This document shows, one piece after another, positions 1-9,330 of a DNA stretch of 64,000 nucleotides; the stretch's first letter is position 1, and each line of letters begins with the position of its first letter. The stretch covers positions 3,472,001 through 3,536,000 of the forward strand of contig NC_070569.1 of the NCBI RefSeq assembly GCF_026914185.1, read 5' to 3'. The notes beneath the pieces are model-generated. The model was not told the origin of the DNA. It did no database searches and worked only from the letters and a program-made list of their open reading frames with translations. This stretch comes from Puccinia triticina (lineage: Eukaryota; Basidiomycota; Pucciniomycetes; Pucciniales; Pucciniaceae). The position numbers and the translations under genes were made by a program.

Positions 1-1256
1 CGTGCATGTTGAGGTTGGGGATATTGGGGTTTGTGTGCGGTGATGAGCAGAGTATCACAAGCCTATGGCTGTGTGATATGTGAGCCAGAGGGACTATGTG
101 GGGAGCTATGCTGTCCTAAATTTGGGACTGGTATAGGGCCCCAATGGGTTTTTCCTAGTTTAGGACCTCCTTTAGTGTCAGCCTTAGAGATACATCAAGT
201 ATCCAAAAGACTGCAATAACTCAGTAAATAATAATAATTATTAAATTATTATTGCAGAATCAGATTCCTCATCATAATTTAAGGGGGGTCACCCACTTGA
301 AGTACCCCCTTATTCCTATTCCTTCATGTACTAAATGTATAAATAAGAATTGGCCACAGAAAGCGCCCAAAAATAGTATTACATACAAAAATTTAGTAAA
401 ACAATTAAAGTACATAAAATTAAACTGTTGTACAATAATGAGTAATATTACTCGTGTAAAAATACCCCGTGAAAGTATTATGTAGACTTCTACTGAAGCT
501 CTTTCACATGACAATTGGTTATAAACATGTCACGTGACAGAGTCAGGGAAATTAGTCTATTTTAATACAATTAAAATACCCACAGCCAAGCCCTTTTCAC
601 GGCTACAGCCCTGGATACTCCCATAGGGAGAAAAGGACTCAGTGTTTACGCCCACTGAAGTCCCCTCTATAAATAGAGGCCTATTTGGCCCTCAGGAAAA
701 GATCCCCCAGACCATTCACCGCCCATAAACCGTAAGTTTGTCGTGAATATTCTCCTCTGCTACTATTGTAGCCCCTTTTCCCTTTAAAACCATCCCCAGC
801 ACGTAAAATCCACTGGATTAAACCTTTAAATATCAAAACTGCCTTATTAGCATATTTACAAGCTTTATCCTTAAAAGTAGTTGCCGTAAGATCTCCGCCT
901 CTGACAAGCAGCCAATCAGCTTAAGCGCTTACCACCTACTTTTTACGCCAAATTTATTCCCTGTAATTAATAATTATATATTATTAATTACATAATAAAT
1001 CCTCCTCTTTTTAAAGAGTGTTTAAAACCCTTGTAGTGGCCAAATAACCACGTAACAAGCTTAGTAATTTACATTACTAGTGTTTACATCAGCACAGTTA
1101 TAGTGCTAGGGCCCAAAAACCCTTATTTTTGACGGGTTTATGCCCTAAGCTTCATAAACAGAGCTGTCATTTAGGGCCTCCGGTGGAGGGACTAAACTGA
1201 GTTTGGGGGACTAAATTTGGTATAGTCCCCTGACTTAGGGCCCGCGGTGGAGATGC
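1..1256. mobile_element. Terminal-repeat DNA element remnant, split by a solo LTR
   Basis: Bases 1-175 and 1170-1256 are one older sequence split by the solo LTR at 176-1169. Near 115-175 and 1175-1255 there are related pieces in opposite orientation containing GGACTAAATTT-like and GGGCCC-like words. The right edge reads as GAGCATCTCCACCG on the minus strand, and there a gypsy reading frame breaks off abruptly (about 1256), so this looks like one terminus of a DNA element inserted in that gypsy copy. The left terminus is outside the window, so class and target duplication cannot be read. No coding capacity is visible. Confidence 0.35.
176..1169 (+). mobile_element. Solo LTR, copy 1 (994 bp)
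   Basis: The sequence starts TGTCAGCC, ends GAGCTGTCA (TG...CA) and is flanked by a perfect 5-bp duplication, TTTAG, at 171-175 and 1170-1174. A second copy lies at 37342-38319 with its own, different duplication. No internal retroelement sequence is attached, so it is a solo LTR left by recombination between the two LTRs of a full element. A TATA-like TATAAATA at 668-675, conserved in the other copy, suggests the + orientation. The family (gypsy or copia) cannot be told from the LTR alone. Confidence 0.9.
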
Positions 1257-2330
1257 TCTTACTGTCAGCACGTTGAGTTTCTGGTAGTCAAAACAGGGGT
1301 GGAGGTTTCCGTCCTTCTTTCCAGTGAATAACATGGGGGCGGCCCATGGGGATGTGGTCCTCTGTATTGTTCCGCTGGTCAGTGCGTCAAGTGCCTGGTT
1401 CTCCGCCGGTGATAGTGGAATGATCCTGCTTGCTTGTGGTGTGGCTCTGGGGACTAGGTCAACTCAGAAGTCATATCTTCTCTGTGGTGCTAGACTTATG
1501 TTGATATACCGGTGATAACACTGTGGTACTAATTCTTTGGTGGTCCGCGCTGAAATGTTTGCCTTTCCTGCCACTGCCAGCCGGGCGGAGTTTGACCACA
1601 ATGTCTGGGCGGCACTGATCTCTGCGGGGTGATGTTCTAGGAGAGAAAGGGGCTTGCCAGCTGCTTTGGAGAATGATTGCGGAAAAACTTTATTGGACTC
1701 ACATTGTGGGGGTGGTAAAACACACACACACACACCCTTGTCAGAAATCCTAGCTTTCCCCATCATGGGCCCTTGGCCCTCTGTTGAGGATGTTTGCAGA
1801 GTGAACAATACCGCTAGAGCGGTAGCAAAATTGTCAGCAGAGTTCCATTCAGGTTGCAGAGGGATGGGATTCCAGTCGGGGTGTGGAGTGCTATCTACGG
1901 GGAAAACAAGCCTGCCAGCCACTTCAGGGAGTATGGATGAGGGTAGTCTATTGAACTCACATTGCGGGGGCAGTAAAACACACACCCATTTCCCCATCAT
2001 GGGCCCTCTCTGTTGAGGATGCTTTTGGAGTGGACAAAACTGTGGAAGCAGTTGCAATATCAGAGTGATTGGAGAGGAGAGTGTGGGTGGTCCAGTCAAT
2101 TTGGTGTCCATGTTTGCGGATTCAAGGCATCCCAAGCATGCTGTTGTACGTGTCTTTCAGTCAGGTGATGATGAATTTTGATGGGTGGTGTTCTTCATTC
2201 AGGGTCAAGTCAATCTCATAGGATGTGGAGCCATCAAATCTGGAGAAGGTGTGGTGATCAATTCTGGAACACATGTCAAATTGTCCATGGAGCAATCAGT
2301 GCGGTGCACAGGCGGTGCGGAAACGGTGCA
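1257..2330 (-). pseudogene. Ty3/gypsy pol fragment (protease region to start of reverse transcriptase)
   Basis: Read leftwards on the minus strand. Around 2260-2110 there is an aspartic-protease-like stretch (FDGSTSYEIDLTLN, then LGMP and IRKHGHQIDW) typical of chromoviral and gypsy pol. A spacer follows, then near 1480-1260 the reverse transcriptase entry region (QRRYDF, ENQALD, SPWAAPMLFTGKKDG, PCFDYQKLN). The frame carries stops and shifts and is cut at about 1256 by another element. The same family appears at 37.2-39.4 kb. It is an inactive remnant, with short CA-dinucleotide runs near 1720 and 1978. Confidence 0.75.
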
Positions 2331-2884
2331 GAAACGGTGCAGAACAGAGCAGAGCGGAGCGCACAACTGAAGGTGGCGGTGCGCGGAGCTCAATGGCGGA
2401 ACTGGACTCAAACTGAGCAGGCCAGCGTGGACTGGATAGTGGAGGTGGTGATTGGGAGAAGCTGTGGCAGCCAAAAGGGCGGCGTGTGGGATCCTGACAT
2501 CATAGGCTAGACAGGGGCATGGAAGCTAGGGAGAGGAGTTTGACAGCGGTCAAAAGCAAGCGGCGGAGACAACAGGAGTTAGTGTGAGAGCAGAGCTTGG
2601 CCAATGATGTGCGTGTGTGTATAGCGCTTGGCGGATGACAAGTGTGCGTGTGTGAACAGAGTTAGCGGAGGGAGTGCATGGGAGGCGGGCAGAGGATATC
2701 TTTTAGTTCTCTTCCTTTTCTCTATAAAACCACAGTGGGGGGGGTGGATTCTGCATCATACTCCCCACAGACTCTCTTTTTACGGTTTTTACTTTACTTG
2801 GAGGATTGTTGTGCTTCTTTTACTTTGCGTATTTCGTGGAGCGGAGTTTTACGTTGCGGACTTGCTTTATGTGTTACAGTTGTG
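2331..2884. other. Repeat-derived stretch with a TATA-like box, no gene
   Basis: No convincing reading frame. GCGGAG and CGGTGC words recur around 2310-2400. A TATA-like TCTATAAAACC at about 2720-2730 is followed by T-rich sequence that resumes after the foldback insertion (3369-3640), suggesting an LTR or element leader read in +. The assignment is tentative. Confidence 0.25.
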
Positions 2885-3363
2885 CCAACACTGGGTCGCT
2901 ACGCTAACCATGGCGGTTAGCGTAGCGTAGCGCAGCGCGAATGCGCAATTTTTTAGCGTAGCGTTAGCACAATTGCACGCATATGCGCTAACGCTACGCG
3001 CACGCGGTGCGCAGCTATTTTAGCTGATAGCGTAGCGTTAGCGCAGATGCGCGCAATTGCGCTAACGCTACGCATGCAGGGCGCAAAAGAGCGCGCGCTA
3101 CGCTGCGCTACAGCGCCTTTAGCGGGAAAAAAGGGCTTTTTTTCCGCTAAAAGCGGTGTAGCGCAGCGCAGCGTAGCGTAGCGACTGTAGCGGCGCGCTA
3201 ACGCTAACAAAGAATTGGCGCGCTGTTAGCGCCGCTGAAAATTAGCGCAGCGTAGCGGCGCTAACAGCGCGCTAACGCTATGCAAAATAGATGGGCGCTT
3301 TTTGCCGCTACGCTAACGCGTAGCGCTGAAATAGTGTAGCGTAGCGTAGCGACCCAGTGTTGG
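2885..3363. mobile_element. Foldback element made of GCTACGCTAACG-type words (479 bp)
   Basis: The ends are mirror images: CCAACACTGGGTCGC at 2885 and GCGACCCAGTGTTGG ending at 3363. A 5-bp duplication, TTGTG, flanks it (2880-2884 and 3364-3368). The interior is almost wholly short GTTAGCGTAGCG and CGCTACGCTAAC words in both orientations, so it can fold on itself in many registers. No coding capacity. A decayed relative is at about 13535-13831. The CCAAC...GTTGG ends with 5-bp duplications are shared with the element at 5187-5494. Confidence 0.85.
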
Positions 3364-3368
3364 TTGTG

Positions 3369-3700
3369 CCTTGCTTTACTTGTGGTTTTGCGGAGTTAGC
3401 TTCTTTATGAGTTGGAGCTTTATTTTATGTTTTACATCTGTGGAGATTTATTATTTTACATGCTTTACTTTATTTATCCCACTCAGAGACCTACAATGCG
3501 GCGGAGCGGAGTTTCTTCAGATCACCTAAATTTACCCGGAAATCATCTTGGAACGGCGGAGTCCTGCCAATTCTACACAGTGACCACTTTTGTTCATCAC
3601 AACGGTCCGCTTTTTCATCACAACGGTCCGCTTTGAGGCAGTGGATTTGCTGAGTAATCCCGCTGTGGAGGCGTAGGATTTGCTCAGCACATTGTGGGTT
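3369..3700. other. Continuation of the repeat-derived stretch; 21-bp tandem pair
   Basis: T-rich sequence continuous with 2331-2884 once the foldback element is removed. A short tandem pair sharing TTCATCACAACGGTCCGCTT lies at about 3593-3635. No gene seen. Confidence 0.3.
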
Positions 3701-4090
3701 GCTCCAGGGGGCAAGGGGGTCTGGGGTGTGGCTCTGGGAGTTGTGATGGTGCAAGAGATGAAACATTGGGGATCAATTTCATTCTTGTTAAAAGTTTGAC
3801 TAGCACCAATGCTACAATACAACTCTGCTGCACTCAGGAAAGGCACAACCTTCATTCCTGAGCACCTCCATTTTTTGAAAAGTCGGCCCTGCCTTTTCCG
3901 CCTTGATCCACTGGTCTGCCTCCACCCATTTCCGCCATCCCGTCCACTAGCTGGTGGATCTGATTCTCCATCACCACAATCCTGGTGTTCCCTTGGCCTT
4001 TTCCCATTGGACCAAGAGGCCTTCACGCATCATCCAGGTCTTCTTGGAGTTGGAGAGTCGGCCATTTAACACCAATAGGACCATGGCGTT
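3701..4090 (-). pseudogene. Possible retroelement gag remnant
   Basis: On the minus strand, at about 3990-3870, one frame reads VVMENQIHQLVDGMAEMGG and then GGKGRADFSKNGG. This resembles the coiled N-terminal part of fungal gypsy Gag proteins. The frame is broken by several stops on both sides. It could belong to the same element as the pol fragment at 1257-2330, but that link is a guess. Confidence 0.3.
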
Positions 4091-4099
4091 GTGGAACTT

Positions 4100-5015
4100 C
4101 TCAAAGGGGATAATAGAGCTTGGAAGGGAAATGGATAGCAACACTAGTACTAATGTAAGCTATGCAAGGGTGCTGATGAGGCTGCCTTCCTGACTAATGC
4201 TGAGGGGATGAGAGTAACACTAAGAAAAAGAAAGAAAAGGTGTGGCTGATTTCTACTTGATCTTAGGAGCTAGTACTATGAGCTGACTACTGACTACTGG
4301 GGATGAGAGGGTTGGAGCAGTGATGAGAGAGGGGAATGCAATGGCAAAGGTTCAATAGCAATGGGTTCAGGAGCAACTGCACTGATATCAATGGGTTGAT
4401 GAGAATGGGCACTATAATTTCTGTATCTAAAATTCTGCATAAATTCTGTATATAGTTCTCTGCCTGAGGTACAAGTGAGGGGGGAAGGACAGTTCTTATA
4501 TGAAAGGAGAATAAGCACAGACAATGAGGAATTCTGGCTATGGGAATGAACGTTGTACAAATGGGGAAAGGTTCTGGCTATGGGAATAAAAGATTGTACA
4601 AGTGGGGAAAGTGATGTGAACATAGTAACAACTTGTAATGATGAGCACTACTGGAAGGGGTAAGCACAGATCCAATGATGTAATGTGTACAGTAGCCATA
4701 GTACATAATGAGTAATGTATGTAAAGGGTTTAGTATGTGAGAATATATCTGTAAAAAGAATGTAATGAAATGATTCAAGTAAGTTACTAATGAAATGAGT
4801 ATTGTAACTAATGAAGACTGTAGGTTTTCTGTAAGTCTTATATCCTCTATAACCACTGAACCATTGAAGATAAGGGGGTACTAGGTATGAGTGACTGTAG
4901 GTAAAATTTGGCGTAGAATCTGAATATGCAATATTAATGAGGTATTTGTGAAAGGTTATGGGGAAATGGGTAATGTAATGATGAATATATGTAAAGGAAA
5001 GCAATAAAATACTAC
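4100..5015. other. No gene seen; biased AT-rich sequence
   Basis: Low-complexity A/G-rich plus strand with weak internal repetition, including the tandem pair listed separately. Long open stretches on the minus strand come from the pyrimidine bias and show no recognisable domain. Confidence 0.4.
4531..4611. repeat. Tandem duplication, about 40 bp x 2
   Basis: Units at 4531-4570 and 4571-4611 share TTCTGGCTATGGGAAT and GTGGGGAAAG-like words and differ at a handful of positions. Confidence 0.65.
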
Positions 5016-6093
5016 TTATGGTTTGGAATGGAGCACCACAGCGTCAGGGTCAATCTTCTGTTTGGTTGGTGCTATTCTGGTCTCTGCTCCGCTCATTGCC
5101 GTGTCAAGCTCCAGTGCCAAGCTAGCAACCTTGTTAATAGTTGTGAATGAGGTGTGGGAAACAATGAGCGCCATCTGGATGTCCCGCCAACGGTGCAACA
5201 AATGTAATATGTGTATTGTATAGGCATATAAATTGTATTGTATTTATTTTTGAATACAAAATGTCTTGGTGTATTTGGATTGCATTGGTCTACAATACAA
5301 TACATTTCAAAAAAAAATGTATTGACCGTTCCAATCTACAAAATATTACATTGGGGGAGGGCAATACATTATGCAAAAAATAAATTGTATTGATTGGATA
5401 AAAAAATACAATACAAATACAATGTATATGCTTTACAAAACAATACAATACATGCCATATACAAATACATGTATAGTATTTGTTGCACCGTTGGTCCCGC
5501 TTCAGGCCCTGGCGGTACTGGCTGATCAGGGTGGGGATTTCCCATCCCACGGCGGAAGTGTGCTGGATGAAGGAGTGGGTATAGTCCGCCATGGACCTGG
5601 TCTGCTTCAGTGCTTGAAGAGCTTGTTACGCCTTTGCCTTCTTTTCCCGGTCAAAATACATGCCCCGGAAGGCCGCCGTGAATTCCGCATACGTCAGGGT
5701 GGGCGGGTCCGCTGCTGCTTGGTCAGGGAATGGGGCGGCCCATACGCCCGCCGGTCCAGTCATGTAGGAGGACACAAAAAGTATTTGTGTTGTGTCGGCG
5801 GGGAACAAGGCCTTGTTCAAGGTCATATAGATGCCAACCTGGCGGGCAAATGTCTCCGCCACTGCTCAGCGTTTGCCATTAAACTTTTCCTGTTGGGCAA
5901 ATTTGGGGGCCTTGGTTGCGGCTACCCCTGCTCCGGCAGTTGGTACTTGCGTCAGGAGGAGGGGTGGGTTCTGAGCTTGGAGTGCATCCGCTAAGTCGGC
6001 CTCAGCCTGGCGGTGTTTTTTCTCCTCTTCATTGGCCTTCTTAGTGACGTTGGCCAGTTGTTGTTGGAGTTTGGTGGCTTTGGAGGCATACAT
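5016..6093 (-). pseudogene. Ty3/gypsy Gag remnant, split by a foldback element
   Basis: Read right to left on the minus strand. A coiled N-terminal part (KATKLQQQLANVTKKANEEE) is followed by a Retrotrans_gag-like core (FARQVGIYMTLNKALFPAD, VSSYMTGPAGVWAAPF, YAEFTAAFRGMYFDREKKAK), then SQYRQGLKRD and IQMALIVSH, then the DPDAV segment that usually precedes the zinc knuckle. There is one in-frame TGA near 5866. Between KRD and IQM the frame is interrupted by the 308-bp element at 5187-5494; removing it with one target-duplication copy restores the frame exactly. The zinc knuckle itself is not seen. Inactive. Confidence 0.78.
5187..5494. mobile_element. Short terminal-inverted-repeat element (308 bp) in gag
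   Basis: The ends are CCAACGGTGCAACAAAT at 5187 and its complement ending at 5494. The flanking duplication TCCCG is at 5182-5186 and 5495-5499. The interior is AT-rich with repeated AATACAA-like words and no reading frame. Non-autonomous; the superfamily is not determined. Its CCAAC...GTTGG ends and 5-bp duplication match those of the element at 2885-3363. Confidence 0.88.
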
Positions 6094-6148
6094 TGTATAG
6101 CTGGGAGCAAGTTTGGGTGTGATGTTGGAGCGGGAAATTCAAGGTTTC

Positions 6149-6256
6149 TAAGAGCGGAGTCGGAATATTCAAGGTTTTGGAGGCAGAGCAATCTGGTTTC
6201 TGTAAGAGCGGAGTCCGGATATTCAAGGTTTTGGAGGCGGAGCAATCTGGTTTCTG
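6149..6256. repeat. Tandem duplication, 54 bp x 2
   Basis: Units at 6149-6202 and 6203-6256 start TAAGAGCGGAGTC and end CTGGTTTCTG, with only a few differences. They lie just upstream (minus-strand sense) of the gag remnant. Confidence 0.85.
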
Positions 6257-6386
6257 CTTGTCTGTTGGGTTCTTAATCTTTGTCTCCATGAAGTAGATCC
6301 TGCAATATGTTATGGTCTGTTCTGTGGAGAGGAAGAGGGAGTCTGGGGTCTGGGGTTCTGAGGTTTCTGGATCCAATATGGTAGAT

Positions 6387-7732
6387 TAGGGGGGTTCAAA
6401 ATTGATCCAGGAAGCTTTCCAGGTCCGAAAATCCAGGAATAAAATCGGACCTGAAAGCCTCCTGGGGACCTGGGGGCCTGCTTAGCAAGAGGCTCCAGGA
6501 GGGTTGTTCCAGGTCCAGGAATCAGGCTGAAACAACAGGAAACAACTTCATCAAAGACTTTTTCCACACTGGCCACCCCCAACCCACAAGTATAGTGGGG
6601 CCTATCCTCCTCAAATGTATACACATGACAGAAAGAACCGGCCATTGGAGCAGCTCACTGCACCCTTGATGGCCGGCACAAGCCATTCATTGAGCAGAGT
6701 ACATACACACTCCACCATGACCAATGGCCGGTCAGTAGGCTGTATATTCTTAATGGCCGGCCTGGTCATTGATAGGAGTACACTCCTCCCTTAAAGCCGT
6801 GTCTGTGCTGGCCATTGATAGCCATTTGCTATAATTCTTGATAACTGGTTTGTTCCGGTTATATACGTACTCCTCAAGTTGACCGGAACAATCCGGACAT
6901 TGAGAGGAGTATGTATGTACCTCTCAAGATGACCAGAAAAAACTGGTCATTAAGGAAAATGATTACTTCTCTCAGTGGCCATGACAGGCCGGTCATCAAG
7001 GGAGTATGTACTCCTCCCGACGATCGGAACAAACCGTTCATCGAGGGAAGTGATCTGAGTAATCACTTCCCTGTATGACCGGCCCGTTCCGGTCATCTAG
7101 AAAATTCCATACTCCTCTCTATGACCTGTTTGTTCCGGTCATTGGGAGGAGTACATGCTCCCTTGATGGCTGGAACAAACCGGTCATTGAGAGGAGTAAG
7201 TTCCTCTCACTTGCTGGAAAGAACCAATCATCTTGAGGAGTACATACTCCTCAAGATGATGAAAATGACAGTCCATCAAGGGGAGCTCCCAATCATGAAC
7301 AAACAGACCAGCGTACTCCTCCCAATGAACAAATGGACCAGCCATTGATGGGAATATGTTGCTCCCGGTGGCCGGTGTGTACTGCTTTGGCTGACCAGCC
7401 AGTGCTTGTCAACGGAGGGGAGTGGTGCTTCCAGTAGGGTATGTGGTACATACACCCTTTTGAATGCCGTGGATTCCGATTATGACTGCAGAGAAACCAA
7501 GCCGGATTTTTTTTTGGCAGAACTTTGGGACCCCGGTTGTGGGAGGGGACTTCCTGAAACCCCAGACTGCCAGACCTGATGCTCAGGAATGCAAGTACAG
7601 GTGGCTTTTGACCAACATGGGGCATTCAAAGTTGATAGCCCAGAACCTCTTTTTTGGCGGGGGATTTTTTTCCTGGAATCTGGGACCTGTGCGAGCTCCT
7701 GGAGACCTGGATTTTAATTTTGAACCCCCCTA
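6387..7732. mobile_element. Large imperfect inverted-repeat element with CCGGTCAT hairpin array
   Basis: The left edge TAGGGGGGTTCAAAATT (6387) is mirrored by AATTTTGAACCCCCCTA (ending 7732). Adjacent words (GATCCAGG, CCTGGGGACCTGG, CTCCAGGAG) are also mirrored, so the arms extend some 150-250 bp with decay. The middle (about 6640-7370) is an irregular array of 50-70 bp units with ATGACCGG...CCGGTCAT and GGAGTA...TACTCCTC palindromes. No target duplication is clear and no coding frame is seen. The design resembles the element at 24533-25586. Confidence 0.6.
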
Positions 7733-7804
7733 TTGCAGGATGAGGAAGAGGATTGGATCTCCAGGCTCTCAAACCTTGAGTGTGGTTCATGACATGTACA
7801 TGTA

Positions 7805-8350
7805 GTCTATGTACATGTGAGTCTGCGCTGCGGAGCCCGTGCTATGGCTCATAAAAGATGGTACCCAGGAAATGTAGGAGTCTTTGGGAACAAACTGGCA
7901 GATAAGGCCAGAAACCTGTCCTTCCTGGACCCCAGGATATGTACCAGTGTGTCAAGGGCAAAATCCAGCCTGATGGCGCACCAAAAGACATGGAAAGCTT
8001 CACCCATGACGGTTTTCCCCGTCCAATCAGCTTTTCACCAACTTCAATCAGGTCACATTCAGCTCAACACCTTTCAATTAAAATGCAGATTATCACCATT
8101 TCCCATTTGTGAAAAGTGTGACGTCCCAGAAACAGTTGATCACCATTTGGTTTCTTGTTCCAGGTACGTCTCAGCAAGAAGAATGTCCTGATTGATTCTT
8201 AGGAAGGAATCACCACCAATGCCATTAGGAGGAGGACGCTCCTGAATAATCCCCGGGACTTTGGAGCCACAGAGGCATTTTTGCGGCTATTGGCTAGATT
8301 GCCTCAACTAGCAAAAACACGAACAGCAGCTGCTGAGCTGTCATCCTGCG
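7805..8350 (+). pseudogene. LINE ORF2 3' remnant (RNase H end and zinc-binding tail)
   Basis: The plus strand encodes the end of an RNase H domain (WYPGNVGVFGNKLADKA) and, about 70 residues later, a Cys/His tail (CEKCDVPETVDHHLVSCSRY) like the zf-RVT end of I- or Tad-like non-LTR retrotransposons. A stop occurs near 8191. Homologous-looking sequence continues in a shifted frame (ITTNAIRRRTLLNNPRDFG) to about 8350. The element is 5'-truncated by the inverted-repeat element ending at 7732. Confidence 0.7.
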
Positions 8351-8549
8351 GCAACCCTTTCTGGAACTCCTTTCCGCTTCTCAACCCATACTCTCTTGCC
8401 TCACTCCCTTTTCTTTCATCTCTTTCTCTCATATCTTTCATTCCATGAATCACCCTTCAGCCATGTGGTCATATCCTTCTCTTGCTTTGTTTGTTTCTCT
8501 ATGGCTTCTCCCATGGCAACATTGCTCTCCTAATTTGCATATGCACAGT

Positions 8550-8710
8550 TATGGTATTCAAAATTGCATAAGATTTTTTTACATAAAATCATAAACTGAG
8601 ATTTTGGCTGGGAGATGTCACTTTAAGTTTTATGCACGCTGACATCTCCCAGCCAAGATTGGTTTTATGATTTTATGTAAATAGTGACATATGCAATTTT
8701 GAATACCATA
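8550..8710. mobile_element. Foldback MITE, 161 bp
   Basis: Terminal inverted repeats TATGGTATTCAAAATTGCAT / ATGCAATTTTGAATACCATA. Inner arms carry CATAAAATCATAAA and GGCTGGGAGATGTCA with complements around a loop at about 8620-8640, so nearly the whole element is one hairpin. A possible 3-bp duplication AGT flanks it. It resembles the elements at 43004-43198 and 33749 (GGTGTTCAAAGTTG ends, ATAAAATCATAA arms). Confidence 0.8.
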
Positions 8711-9330
8711 AGTGCAAATCAAATCTGCATTTTTATCAAAAAAATGAGACTCATCATTTCCCTCTTGTATCTTATCCGCAATCACCTCGAGCTTCATCCT
8801 CACTCCTCTGGCTTACAAGTAATAGCAAACCAAATTTGCTCGCATCTTTCCTGCTATACCAGTGAGAGAGCCCCGAAGGGCCTGCCGGCAGGGGCCGGTC
8901 ACAGGAGTGATGAGAGAGAAACGGGCTGAGGACAGCAGGCACGGTACGGGGCGGTGTTCAATAGTCGTGGAAGGATGGTGAAAGGGTCCTTCCACGCCTG
9001 CTGCCTCAGATAGACTACATACATCTTGTGACATGTGTGTGAGAGATGCGGGACATGGGAGAAGCAGAATAAAAGACATGAGAATACAACCTGAGTATTA
9101 TACTCAACAAGGAGGTCACGTGACCTCCTGTGACAGCGAGCACCCGTGACAGAGGTCTTGTGATCCACCCTTTGTCTATGACGTCACGCGAAGCTGCACC
9201 GATGTATTTACATAAATACCATGAGTATTTTATAAACTCTGGGGTCTGTGATAATCACACAGAACTCCGCCAAACCGCCTTTTCCTCCTTCAAGTCAACT
9301 GTTCAACTCCTCTGGGTCGCACTTAAAATC
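8711..9330. other. Upstream region of the carboxylase gene, no gene seen
   Basis: No coding, RNA or repeat feature recognised. It should contain the promoter and 5' leader of the gene starting at 9331, but no single element stands out. Confidence 0.4.

Noticed and set aside
1464..2135. 223-codon minus-strand frame taken as a host gene
   Set aside because: Its ends match gypsy pol (QRRYDF and the pre-RT spacer), so it is retroelement sequence.
5371..5994. 207-codon plus-strand frame
   Set aside because: Antisense of the gag remnant and running through the inserted element; the minus-strand frame has the family motifs.
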